Shown here in pieces: positions 16,952 through 25,185 of a stretch of DNA of 64,000 nucleotides. Source of the stretch: Bradyrhizobium sp. BTAi1. GTDB taxonomy: Bacteria > Pseudomonadota > Alphaproteobacteria > Rhizobiales > Xanthobacteraceae. A program made the translations under genes and the position numbers. Every line of letters starts with the position of its first letter. The stretch's first letter is position 1. The notes beneath the pieces are model-generated. The model was not told the origin of the DNA, ran no database searches, and saw only the letters and a program-made list of their open reading frames with translations. Where the stretch lies: assembly GCF_000015165.1 (NCBI RefSeq), contig NC_009485.1, positions 4,607,501 through 4,671,500 on the forward strand, written 5' to 3'.

Positions 16952-17347
16952 ATGACTGCACCGCGGCCGCCACGCGGCTCTGTGTTTCTGGTTGAAGACG
17001 AAGTCATGATTCGGATGATGGTGGCCGACATGCTTGAAGAGCTCGGCTACACCGTGGCGGCTGAAGCCGGCGAAATCGGCGAGGCGATGCGGCTTGCCGA
17101 GAGCACCTATTTCGACGTCGCGATCCTGGACGTCAACGTCAACGGCAAGGTCATTTCCCCGGTCGCCGACGTGATCAGGGGGCGCAACCGCCCCTTCATC
17201 TTCGCAACGGGCTATGGCTCGTCCGGCCTCCCCGAAGAGTATCGCGATCGCCCGGCTCTGCAGAAGCCGTTCCAATTGGAGACGCTGGGCAAGGCCATCG
17301 AGCAGGCCCTGCGGGGCGCCGCCCCTCAGGGCTCGACCTCAGCCTAG
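16952..17347 (+). CDS. stand-alone response-regulator receiver
   Basis: Encodes 131 residues forming one complete CheY-like domain: acidic pocket E15/D16, phospho-acceptor D60 in 'AILDVNVNG', T86, and K105 in 'LQKPF'. No output domain follows. Such receivers in Rhizobiales often pair with HWE-family histidine kinases or phosphorelays; no partner is adjacent. An AAGGA ribosome site precedes the ATG. It lies on the opposite strand inside the surE-pcm interval, and its 3' end overlaps the 3' end of surE by 9 nt. Confidence 0.88.
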   Translation: MTAPRPPRGSVFLVEDEVMIRMMVADMLEELGYTVAAEAGEIGEAMRLAESTYFDVAILDVNVNGKVISPVADVIRGRNRPFIFATGYGSSGLPEEYRDRPALQKPFQLETLGKAIEQALRGAAPQGSTSA

Positions 17348-18106
17348 GATCGTCGTGAGCTTGCCGGAGAACGCCTCGTCGGTCCGGTCGAGGCGGAGCG
17401 GCGTCACCGACACGTAACGGGCCGCCAAAGCGGCAAGATCCGTCCCCTCGTCCGGAACATCGAGAGCTGCAGCGCGATCGAAGCCGATCCAGAAGTAGGG
17501 ATTGCCACGGCCGTCGCGCCGTTCGTCGACCTTCAGGAAGCCGAGATTGCGCTTGCCCTGGCGGGTGACGACGAGACCCTTGACCTCATCCGGCGCGCAG
17601 GCCGGGAAATTCACATTGATCACCGTGTTCCTGGGCACGCCGGCTTCGAGCACCTTGCGCACGATCTGCGGCCCGAATTTCAGGGCGGTGTCCCAGGACG
17701 GCTTGTCACGGGTGGCGATGCTGAACTCCTGAGAGAGCGCAAAGGAGGGCAAGCCGAGAATGGTCCCTTCGAGCGCGCCGGCGATGGTCCCGGAATAGAC
17801 GACGTCTTCGGCGACGTTGCGTCCCTTGTTCACCCCCGACAGCACCAGATCGGGCAGCTTGGCCCCGAGGATATGCCGAGCGCCCATGATGACGCAGTCG
17901 GTCGGCGTGCCGCGCACGGCAAAGTGCCGCGGACCGACCTCGCGCAGCCGCAGCGGATCATTGAGCGAGAGCGAATGCGACACGCCGCTCTGGTCGAGCT
18001 CGGGAGCGACGATCCAGACGTCATCGGACAGAGCGCGCGCGATCTCCTCGATCACCTTGAGACCCGGCGCATGGATCCCGTCATCATTGGTGCAGAGAAT
18101 CCGCAT
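17339..18106 (-). CDS. surE: 5'-nucleotidase / stationary-phase survival protein SurE
   Basis: Encodes 255 residues. SurE is a metal-dependent nucleoside-monophosphate phosphatase. 'MRILCTNDDGIHAPGL' carries the metal-binding DD pair (D8, D9), 'SGVSHSLSL' the family Ser, and 'LVLSGVNKGRNVAEDVVYSGTIAGA' the Asn motif. The ATG at 18106 has AAGGGTGG upstream, which favours it over a GTG two codons earlier. The 3' end overlaps the convergent receiver gene by 9 nt. Confidence 0.95.
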   Translation of the reverse strand: MRILCTNDDGIHAPGLKVIEEIARALSDDVWIVAPELDQSGVSHSLSLNDPLRLREVGPRHFAVRGTPTDCVIMGARHILGAKLPDLVLSGVNKGRNVAEDVVYSGTIAGALEGTILGLPSFALSQEFSIATRDKPSWDTALKFGPQIVRKVLEAGVPRNTVINVNFPACAPDEVKGLVVTRQGKRNLGFLKVDERRDGRGNPYFWIGFDRAAALDVPDEGTDLAALAARYVSVTPLRLDRTDEAFSGKLTTILG

Positions 18107-18201
18107 GACCACCCTTTCATCGCGTTCAAGACGATTGCCGGGGTGTCTTATCTGCTGCGCAGCATCGAGGCAAACCCGCCGCCAATAGCTAAATCAACCG
18201 G

Positions 18202-18561
18202 TCAACACCGGATCCGCCATTGCGGCAGGAAGCGCGCCAGCTGCCCTCGCGTGCTGAGCTGAAACGCGACCGGGGCTCCGGGCTCTGCGGCGTCTCCCTG
18301 CCGGTCGACGACGCGCGTCGGCGCAGCACACGACGCTTGTTCCGCCGGTGGAAACCGGCCGCGGGCGACGCCCAGGGCGTTGTCGAAATCAGCCGCGTTG
18401 AACCAGGGCAGCTCGTGCAGGGACGTGAGCAGGCCATCGTCCCATACCTTCGCGCGGTCAATGTCGAACGCCCCTTTCAGGCGCTGGTCGATCGCCTGGA
18501 TACCGGCACCGGTGACCGCCCATTGCCGTCCGATCCAGAAAATGTCCCGATGCAGGGCCAT
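18202..18561 (-). CDS. conserved hypothetical protein
   Basis: Encodes 119 residues. The N-terminal half ('MALHRDIFWIGRQWAVTGAG', 'IDQRLKGAFDID', 'VWDDGLLTSLHELPWFNAADFDNALGVAR') is compact and looks folded and cytoplasmic. The C-terminal half is Ala/Gln/Arg-rich and less conserved in character. I recall similar short proteins beside serS and surE in Bradyrhizobium but know no function. It lies between serS and surE on the same strand. Confidence 0.65.
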   Translation of the reverse strand: MALHRDIFWIGRQWAVTGAGIQAIDQRLKGAFDIDRAKVWDDGLLTSLHELPWFNAADFDNALGVARGRFPPAEQASCAAPTRVVDRQGDAAEPGAPVAFQLSTRGQLARFLPQWRIRC

Positions 18562-18664
18562 GGCGCCGGTGTTCTGACAAGCGATTGCTGATCAGACCCG
18601 AGGATACGATCCACCGGCCGCCGTGCAATCGCGGCGACCGTGCCGATTGCAATTTGCCGCGCGG

Positions 18665-19993
18665 CTATGGCTCCGCGGCCACCACCTTAAGGCCGCCCAT
18701 ATAGGGTTGGAGCACGTCCGGCACCGCGATCGAGCCGTCCGCCTGCTGATAGGTCTCCATGACGGCGATCAGGGCGCGCCCGACCGCGGTGCCGGAACCG
18801 TTCAGCGTATGAACGAAGCGTGGCTTTCCGTCGCTTGCGCGGTAGCGGGCATCCATGCGCCGCGCCTGGAAGTCGCCGCAGACCGAACAGCTCGAGATTT
18901 CGCGGAAGGCGCCGCCGTCGCCCTGCCCCGGCATCCAGACCTCGATGTCGTAGGTCTTCTGGGACGAGAAACCCATGTCGCCGGTGCACAGCGTGATGAC
19001 GCGGTAGTGCAGATCGAGCCGGCGCAGCACCTCCTCGGCGCAGGCGAGCATGCGCTCATGCTCGTCCTTGCTGGTCTCCGGCGTCGTGATCGACACCAGC
19101 TCGACCTTGGTGAACTGGTGCTGGCGGATCATCCCGCGGGTGTCGCGGCCGGCGGCGCCCGCCTCGGCCCGGAAGCACGGCGTCAGCGCCGTGAGCCGCA
19201 TCGGCAGCTCCTTCTCGTCGACGATCGACTCGCGGACGAGGTTGGTCAGCGCGACCTCGGCGGTCGGGATCAGGCCGAGACGCTCGGTCTTGAGACGCTC
19301 ATCGGGCGCGATCAGTAGCTCGCCTCTCACCGCCCAGAACTGATCGTCCTCGAATTTCGGCAACTGCCCGGTCCCGAACATGACGTCGTTGCGGACCAGC
19401 AGCGGCGGATTGATCTCGGTATAGCCGTGCTCGGTCGTGTGCAGATCGAGCATGAACTGCCCGATCGCGCGCTCGAGTCGCGCCAGTCCCTTCTTCAGCA
19501 CGACGAAGCGCGCGCCTGACAGCTTCGCCGCCGATTCGAAGTCCATGCCGAGGGCCGCGCCGATCTCGTCATGCGGCCTGGGCGCGAAGGCGTAGTTGCG
19601 CCGGGCGCCGAACACGTGGCGCTCGACATTGTCGTGCTCGTCCTTGCCGTCAGGCACCTCGTCGAGCGGCAAATTTGGAATCGCCGAAAGCTCGCGCGCC
19701 AGCTCCTCGTCCGCCTGCTTCGCGGCCGCCTCGAGCTCCGGCATCGTCGTCTTGAGCTTGGCGACTTCCTCCATCAGCGCCGACGCACGCGCGTCATCCT
19801 TGGCCTTCTTGGCCTCGCCGATCTCTTTGGACGCCGCATTGCGCCGCGCCTGCGCCTGCTCGGAGGCCAGGATCGCGGCCCGCCGGCGCTCATCGATCGC
19901 AAGCAGGTGCGACGACTGGGGCGACAGACCCCGGCGCGTCAACGCCGCATCGAAACCTTGCGGATTATCGCGGATCGATTTGATGTCGTGCAT
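18665..19993 (-). CDS. serS: seryl-tRNA synthetase
   Basis: Encodes 442 residues, the normal length. An N-terminal coiled-coil arm (about residues 25-105, 'EIGEAKKAKDDARASALMEEVAKL') grips the long variable arm of tRNA-Ser. The class II core shows motif 2 'PCFRAEAGAAGRDTRGMIRQHQF', serine-site residues around 'CTGDMGFSSQKTYDIEVWMPGQ', and motif 3 'LNGSGTAVGRAL'. It sits 131 nt downstream of tatC, so it may be transcribed on its own or with the tat genes. Confidence 0.97.
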   Translation of the reverse strand: MHDIKSIRDNPQGFDAALTRRGLSPQSSHLLAIDERRRAAILASEQAQARRNAASKEIGEAKKAKDDARASALMEEVAKLKTTMPELEAAAKQADEELARELSAIPNLPLDEVPDGKDEHDNVERHVFGARRNYAFAPRPHDEIGAALGMDFESAAKLSGARFVVLKKGLARLERAIGQFMLDLHTTEHGYTEINPPLLVRNDVMFGTGQLPKFEDDQFWAVRGELLIAPDERLKTERLGLIPTAEVALTNLVRESIVDEKELPMRLTALTPCFRAEAGAAGRDTRGMIRQHQFTKVELVSITTPETSKDEHERMLACAEEVLRRLDLHYRVITLCTGDMGFSSQKTYDIEVWMPGQGDGGAFREISSCSVCGDFQARRMDARYRASDGKPRFVHTLNGSGTAVGRALIAVMETYQQADGSIAVPDVLQPYMGGLKVVAAEP

Positions 19994-20124
19994 GGTCGTT
20001 CGGTCCTGGGAACGAAAGGATGACGGCGAGTCGCCCGGCTCAGGCCAAGCGCGCTTGCACTACCGCGAATGGGACCAGATGGGAACAGCCAACCCCGCAA
20101 CGGGTCCGGGCGGCGCAGGCCGCC

Positions 20125-20940
20125 CTACTCCGATGGATTGGTCGGCACGTTGCCGGACCCCGAGGACGCGCCGGCCTTGGCCGCAGCCGCCTGCTTCTCG
20201 ACGATGCCTACCGCGATGATCGCCCCCTCGTACAGCGCCATCAGCGGGAGCGCCAGCGACGCCTGGCTCAGCACGTCCGGCGGCGTCAGGACGGCGGCAA
20301 TGATGAAGGCGATGACGATGAAATAGCGCCGCTTCTCCTTCAGCATCTTCGAGGTCACGATGCCGATCCGGCCGAGCAGCGTCAGGATCACCGGCAGCTG
20401 GAACGCGATGCCGAAAGCGAAGATCAGCGACATCATCAGCGACAGATATTCGCCGACCTTGGGCATCAGCGCGATCTGCGCCGTCTCGGGGCCGCCAAGC
20501 TGCTGCATGCCGAGTGAGAAACGCACGATCATCGGCCACACCGCAAAATACACCAGCATGGCGCCGAGCACGAAGAAGACGGGGGTCGCGATCAGATAGG
20601 GCAGGAACGCATTGCGCTCATGGCGATAGAGGCCGGGGGCCACGAATTTGTAGATCTGCGTCGCCACGATCGGGAATGAGATGAAGCCGGCGCCGAACAT
20701 CGCGAGCTTGAGCTGGGTGATGAAGTATTCCAGCAGCTGCGTGTAGATGAACTTGCTGTTCTCCGCGCCGGCCACCCAGACGAACGGCAGCACCAGGATG
20801 TTGTAGATCTGCTTGGCAAAGAAGAAGCAGAAGATGAAGGCCACGCCGAAGCCGAGCAGCGCCTTGATCAGCCGCGAACGCAGCTCGATCAGGTGATCCA
20901 TCAACGGGGCTTTGCTGGCCTCGATATCTTCGACGGTCAT
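20125..20940 (-). CDS. tatC: Sec-independent (Tat) translocase subunit TatC
   Basis: Encodes 271 residues with six membrane helices. TatC binds the twin-arginine signal of folded cargo. 'APLMDHLIELRSRLIKAL' at the N terminus is the family signature, and 'FGIAFQLPVILTLLGRIGIV' and 'RRYFIVIAFIIAAVLTPPD' are the later conserved helices. It overlaps tatB by 4 nt (ATGA). Possible cargos in this window include the urea/amide-binding protein and the beta-lactamase, both with RR-type signals. Confidence 0.96.
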   Translation of the reverse strand: MTVEDIEASKAPLMDHLIELRSRLIKALLGFGVAFIFCFFFAKQIYNILVLPFVWVAGAENSKFIYTQLLEYFITQLKLAMFGAGFISFPIVATQIYKFVAPGLYRHERNAFLPYLIATPVFFVLGAMLVYFAVWPMIVRFSLGMQQLGGPETAQIALMPKVGEYLSLMMSLIFAFGIAFQLPVILTLLGRIGIVTSKMLKEKRRYFIVIAFIIAAVLTPPDVLSQASLALPLMALYEGAIIAVGIVEKQAAAAKAGASSGSGNVPTNPSE

Positions 20941-21479
20941 GACGCTTTGGCGTCCTTCAGACGTTCGGCCTCTGCCGGCGCAGCGCCATCGAGGGACTGC
21001 GGCTGCGGCTCGGGCTTGATTTCGCGGACGATGGCCAGCGGCTCGCCGACAGCCTGGTGCGCGTCGGCTTCCACGAAGGTCTCGACGCGCGGCGGTTCAG
21101 GAGTGGTCGGAGTTGCCGGAGCCTCGACGGTCGCGCTTGTCTCCGGGGCCGCGGAGGCGGCCGGCTGAGACTCGACCGGCTTGTCCACGCCCTCGATATC
21201 CAGGGCCTTGTCGACGTCGCGCTGCAATGACGACATCATGCCGCTCGGTGAGAAGCCGCTCGCGGCCTCCTTCACCTCGTCGAAGCTCTTCTTGAGGTCG
21301 GCCATCTCGGCCTCGCGCATGGCTTCCTGGAACTGGCCCTGGAATTCCGATGCCATCCGGCGGGCCTTGCCCATCCACTGCCCGACCATGCGCAGAACGC
21401 CGGGAAGCTCCTTGGGGCCGATCGCAATGAGAGCGACGACCCCAATGACGAGCAGCTCACTCCAGCCGATATCGAACAT
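20937..21479 (-). CDS. tatB: Tat translocase subunit TatB
   Basis: Encodes 180 residues: one N-terminal membrane helix ('IGWSELLVIGVVALIAIGPKELP', with the family Glu and Gly-Pro), an amphipathic helix, then a long Glu/Pro/Ala-rich cytoplasmic tail (about residues 100-180). TatB forms the receptor complex with TatC. The 3' end overlaps tatC by 4 nt, implying translational coupling. Confidence 0.93.
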   Translation of the reverse strand: MFDIGWSELLVIGVVALIAIGPKELPGVLRMVGQWMGKARRMASEFQGQFQEAMREAEMADLKKSFDEVKEAASGFSPSGMMSSLQRDVDKALDIEGVDKPVESQPAASAAPETSATVEAPATPTTPEPPRVETFVEADAHQAVGEPLAIVREIKPEPQPQSLDGAAPAEAERLKDAKAS

Positions 21480-21588
21480 GAAACAATCCGCCTACGCGAC
21501 GACGCCAATGATCCCGCTCTGCCCGGGCCTATGGGAGCAGGCCCTGCTCTTGCGGGAGCGCGCGCCGCCCGCGCCCATCACGCGCAGA

Positions 21589-21822
21589 TCAAACGGCCTT
21601 GCTGCCGACATCCGTGCGGGTGGCCGACGGCGTGGCACCGTGATCGATCGACTTGACCGGCTCGGTCTTTTCCGGGGCCTTGTCGTCGTCCTGCATGCCC
21701 TTCTTGAAGGCCTTGATGCCCTGCGCGACGTCGCCCATCAGATCGGAGATCTTGCCGCGCCCGAACAACAGCAGGACGACCGCGATCACCACGATCCAGT
21801 GCCAAATGCTAAGCGAACCCAT
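21589..21822 (-). CDS. tatA: Tat translocase subunit TatA
   Basis: Encodes 77 residues. Start '[24 protein letters not shown]' chosen because a GGAGGG motif lies upstream; five more codons are open before it. One membrane helix, then the '[24 protein letters not shown]' amphipathic hinge typical of TatA, which forms the transport pore or weakens the membrane. It leads the tatA-tatB-tatC group, with 109 nt between tatA and tatB. The region 21823-22101 between scpB and tatA shows no gene. Confidence 0.94.
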
Positions 21823-22101
21823 CCTGCAACCCTCCAAACACCGGTGCAGCCGTCCAGCAACTGCCCGCCGACGCTACCGCCGAAACCGCGCCACATCCAT
21901 GGACTTTGACCGCGACACTTCGCTTCTAGCATCCGATTGTGAAACAGCAACCTGGACCGAAGGCGGCATCAGCCGAAAACGGCGCGCGGATAGCCCGATC
22001 TGGCCGGAAGGTAGGCGTCGGCGTCCTCAAAAACAAGCACTTAAGGTCCGCCAAATCGCGGTCGGACCTACGTAATAACGCGAGTGTTAACGGCGCGGCC
22101 G

Positions 22102-23259
22102 TTAGCCCCGGTGGGACGAGTCATCCTCGCCGGTATCGCGGTCGCCTTCGTCATCCGCGGCCTCGCCATCGATCTCGGCCTCGGCTTCGTCCGAGAGTTC
22201 CGCTTCGCCCTCGGCCTCGGCCGTAGCATCGACCAGTTCGGCAACGACCTCATCGTCCTGCTCGGCGATCAGTTCCTCGGCCTCGAGCGCCGGGTCCTCG
22301 AGCGCATCGCCATCGAGCTCCTGGACCTCAAGACTCACTTCCGCGATTTCAGCCTCCGCGTCGGCGGCCGAGAGCTCCAGATCGCCGACGACCTGCGACG
22401 CGGTGTCTTCACCAAAAACCGCCGCATCGTCCTGTACCGTTCCCACCTCGGGAGTCTCGGCCAAAGTGTCGATGGAACCGGTTTCGCTGACGTCAGCCTC
22501 GGCGACAGTCGCTTCCGCCTCTGCCGTTGTCGCCTCTGTAGCTTCGGCCTCTCCGGCCTCGACCTCGACAGCCGGCGCCAGCGCCAGATCGAGATCACCC
22601 GGATCCAGCGGTTCCTCGTCGTCGCGCAGGGTCGGATCGTCGGACGGCGTCGGCACCGTGAAGCCGGTGGGCAGGCGCGAATCCAGCAGGCCCGTGCCCT
22701 TCAGCTCTTCCAGGCCCGGCAGATCGCCCAGGGTCTCCAGGCTGAACTGGGCGAGGAAAGCATCCGTCGTGCCGAAGGTCAGCGGCCGGCCGGGGGTCTT
22801 GCGGCGCCCGCGGGGCTTGATCCAGCCCGTCTCCAGAAGAACGTCCAGCGTGCCCTTTGACGTCACGACGCCGCGAATCTCTTCGATCTCGGCACGGGTC
22901 ACCGGCTGGTGATAGGCGACGATGGCGAGCACCTCGATGGCCGCCCGCGACAGCTTGCGGGTCTCGGTGCTCTCACGGGTCATCAGCCAAGCGAGGTCGC
23001 CGGCGGTACGGAACGTCCATTTGTTGGCGACGCGCACGAGATTGACGCCGCGATTGGCATATTCTGCCTGCAGCTGGGCCAGCGCGGCCTTGATATCGAC
23101 ACCTTCAGGCATACGCTTGGCAAGTGTCGCCTGCTCGAGCGGCTCGGCCGAGGCAAACAGGAGAGCCTCAAGGATGCGCAACTCTTCGGGGCGCACCTCG
23201 GGCTCGCTCGCCACGATCTCGTCGGGCTCTTCCATGCGCAGTTCCGCCAAGCTTGCCAT
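22102..23259 (-). CDS. scpB: segregation and condensation protein ScpB with long acidic tail
   Basis: Encodes 385 residues. The ATG at 23259 is favoured by AAGGAGACC immediately upstream; the frame extends nine codons further to a TTG. Residues about 25-190 are the ScpB winged-helix pair ('EELRILEALLFASAEPL', 'LSRAAIEVLAIVAYHQPVTRAEIEEIRGV', 'GRPLTFGTTDAFLAQF'). ScpB dimers join ScpA and Smc to form bacterial condensin. Residues about 205-385 are a very acidic Glu/Asp/Ala tail, so the protein is almost twice the usual ScpB length. It lies directly downstream of scpA. Confidence 0.93.
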   Translation of the reverse strand: MASLAELRMEEPDEIVASEPEVRPEELRILEALLFASAEPLEQATLAKRMPEGVDIKAALAQLQAEYANRGVNLVRVANKWTFRTAGDLAWLMTRESTETRKLSRAAIEVLAIVAYHQPVTRAEIEEIRGVVTSKGTLDVLLETGWIKPRGRRKTPGRPLTFGTTDAFLAQFSLETLGDLPGLEELKGTGLLDSRLPTGFTVPTPSDDPTLRDDEEPLDPGDLDLALAPAVEVEAGEAEATEATTAEAEATVAEADVSETGSIDTLAETPEVGTVQDDAAVFGEDTASQVVGDLELSAADAEAEIAEVSLEVQELDGDALEDPALEAEELIAEQDDEVVAELVDATAEAEGEAELSDEAEAEIDGEAADDEGDRDTGEDDSSHRG

Positions 23260-23278
23260 GGCAAGGTCTCCTTCTTCG

Positions 23279-24118
23279 TTACTCAACCGTCAAGTCCGGC
23301 GCAGCCATCGCGCCGGGCTGGTTCGGTGGACGCTTACGAAAATACAGCGGCGCGAACGCCTGCTTCTGGTTCAGCTCGAGCTTGCCTTCGCGGACCAGTT
23401 CCAGCACGGCCGCAAAGCTCGAGGCGAAGACGGTGGCCTTCTGTGTGGGCTCGGCGACGTAATCCAGCAGGTAATCGTCGAGACATCCCCAATCGTCCGA
23501 TACCTCGGTCATGCCGACCAGCCGCTCGAGCGTCGCGCGCGCCTCGGCAAGCGACCAGACGGTGCGCTTGGCCATATGAACGGAGGTCACGACACGCGCC
23601 TGGCGCTGGATGGCGTAGGCCGACAGCAGATCGAACAGGGTGGCCGTGAATTTGGGACGCCGGACTTCGGCGATCTCTTCCGGATTGCCGCGCGGGAACA
23701 CGTCGCGCTGGAACTGCGGACGGTTCATCAGGCGGTTGGCGGCCTCGCGGATCGCCTCCAGCCGACGCAGCCGGTTGGCGAGCGCAGTCGCCATCTCCTC
23801 GGCGCTCGGCCCTTCCTGCGCAGGCGGCTCCGGCAGCAGCAGGCGCGACTTCAGGAAGGCAAGCCAGGCCGCCATCACGAGATAGTCGGCGGCGAGTTCG
23901 AGCCGGATTTTTCGCGCAGCCTCGATGAATTGGAGATACTGGTCGGCGAGCGCCAGGATCGAGATCTTGGCGAGATCCACCTTCTGCTGCCGCGCCAGCG
24001 CGAGCAGCAGGTCGAGCGGGCCTTCATAGCCCTCGACGTCGACAACCAATGCCGGCTCGGCCTCGGCCAGCTCCGTCGTGGGACGGCCGGTTTCAAACGA
24101 CAGAATTTCAGCGGTCAT
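23279..24118 (-). CDS. scpA: segregation and condensation protein ScpA
   Basis: Encodes 279 residues. ScpA is the kleisin that bridges Smc heads in the condensin complex. 'EGYEGPLDLLLALARQQKVDLAKISILALADQYL' is the N-terminal kleisin signature and 'YLVMAAWLAFLKSRLLLPEP' the following helix. A C-terminal winged helix closes it. The start overlaps the nagZ stop by 4 nt and scpB follows with a 19-nt gap, so nagZ-scpA-scpB is one transcription unit. Confidence 0.94.
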   Translation of the reverse strand: MTAEILSFETGRPTTELAEAEPALVVDVEGYEGPLDLLLALARQQKVDLAKISILALADQYLQFIEAARKIRLELAADYLVMAAWLAFLKSRLLLPEPPAQEGPSAEEMATALANRLRRLEAIREAANRLMNRPQFQRDVFPRGNPEEIAEVRRPKFTATLFDLLSAYAIQRQARVVTSVHMAKRTVWSLAEARATLERLVGMTEVSDDWGCLDDYLLDYVAEPTQKATVFASSFAAVLELVREGKLELNQKQAFAPLYFRKRPPNQPGAMAAPDLTVE

Positions 24119-25143
24119 GCGCTCGCGGGTCCCAGCCGGTTGATCAGGGCGTCGAGCTCGGCGCGCGCGGCGATCCGGTCAAAGCCCGAGGGGGTCTTGC
24201 GCGCCGCAAGCGCGCGATCGGCGCGGAGCAAAGCCTGGCCAGCCAGCTCTGGCGTCTCGGCGGCGACGGCCTGCATCTCGTCGAGCTTGCCGTTGCAATG
24301 CAGAACCATGTCGCACCCCGCCGCGACGATCGCGCGCGTGCGCTCGGCGATCGATCCGGCCAGAGCGTTCATGGAAACGTCATCACTCATCAACAAACCC
24401 TGGAACCCGATCCGCTCGCGAATCACCCGCTGGATCATTGTCGCAGAAGTCGTGGCCGGATGGGCGGCATCGATCGCGCTAAACACAACATGTGCAGTCA
24501 TCGCCATCGGCAGATCCGCGAGCGGCCGGAAGGCAGCGAAATCGGTGGCGTCGAGCTCGGTTTCCGGGGTGTCAACGGTCGGCAGCCGGAAATGCGTGTC
24601 GGCGGTGGCCCGGCCGTGACCGGGAATGTGCTTGAGCACCGGCAGCACGCCGCCCTGCTCCAGCCCATCCGTCACCGCCCGCGCGATCGCCGCCACCTTG
24701 GCCGGCGTCGTTCCATAGGCCCGATCGCCGATCACCGCGTCCGCGCCGGCAACCGGGACATCGGCCAGCGGCAGGCAATCCACGGTGATGCCGAGTTGCT
24801 GCAGGTCGTCGGCGATCAGGCGGGCGCTGAGCCAGGCGGCACGCGGGCCGAGGGACGAATCAAGGTCGTAGAGGCGGTCGAAGACGACACCAGCGGGATA
24901 GACCGGCCAATGCGGCGGCCCCAGCCGCTGGACCCGCCCGCCCTCTTGGTCGATCAAAACGGGGGCCTCAGCCCGACCCGCGCAAGCACGCAATTGTTCA
25001 ACGAGTGCAGTCACTTGCGCAGGTGACTGGACATTGCGTTTGAACAGGATGAAGCCCCAGGGCTTCGCCGCGCGGATAAACGCGCGCTCGGCCTCGGTGA
25101 GATCAGGGCCGGAGATGCCGGTAATGAAAGCCCGCATGGTCAT
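24115..25143 (-). CDS. nagZ: beta-N-acetylhexosaminidase NagZ (GH3)
   Basis: Encodes 342 residues. NagZ removes GlcNAc from GlcNAc-anhydroMurNAc peptides during peptidoglycan recycling in the cytoplasm. The GH3 motif 'KHIPGHGRATADTH' and the nucleophile region 'GLLMSDDVSMNAL' are present. No clear ribosome site distinguishes Met codons at 25143 and 25137; an upstream extension to 25182 is also open. It overlaps scpA by 4 nt and follows the SPOR gene by 42 nt. Its substrates would come from transglycosylases such as the one at 2293-3108. Confidence 0.92.
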   Translation of the reverse strand: MTMRAFITGISGPDLTEAERAFIRAAKPWGFILFKRNVQSPAQVTALVEQLRACAGRAEAPVLIDQEGGRVQRLGPPHWPVYPAGVVFDRLYDLDSSLGPRAAWLSARLIADDLQQLGITVDCLPLADVPVAGADAVIGDRAYGTTPAKVAAIARAVTDGLEQGGVLPVLKHIPGHGRATADTHFRLPTVDTPETELDATDFAAFRPLADLPMAMTAHVVFSAIDAAHPATTSATMIQRVIRERIGFQGLLMSDDVSMNALAGSIAERTRAIVAAGCDMVLHCNGKLDEMQAVAAETPELAGQALLRADRALAARKTPSGFDRIAARAELDALINRLGPASA

Positions 25144-25185
25144 GCGGGCCGCATAGACCCCGCTTCGGGGTCGGTCAAGCAAGCC

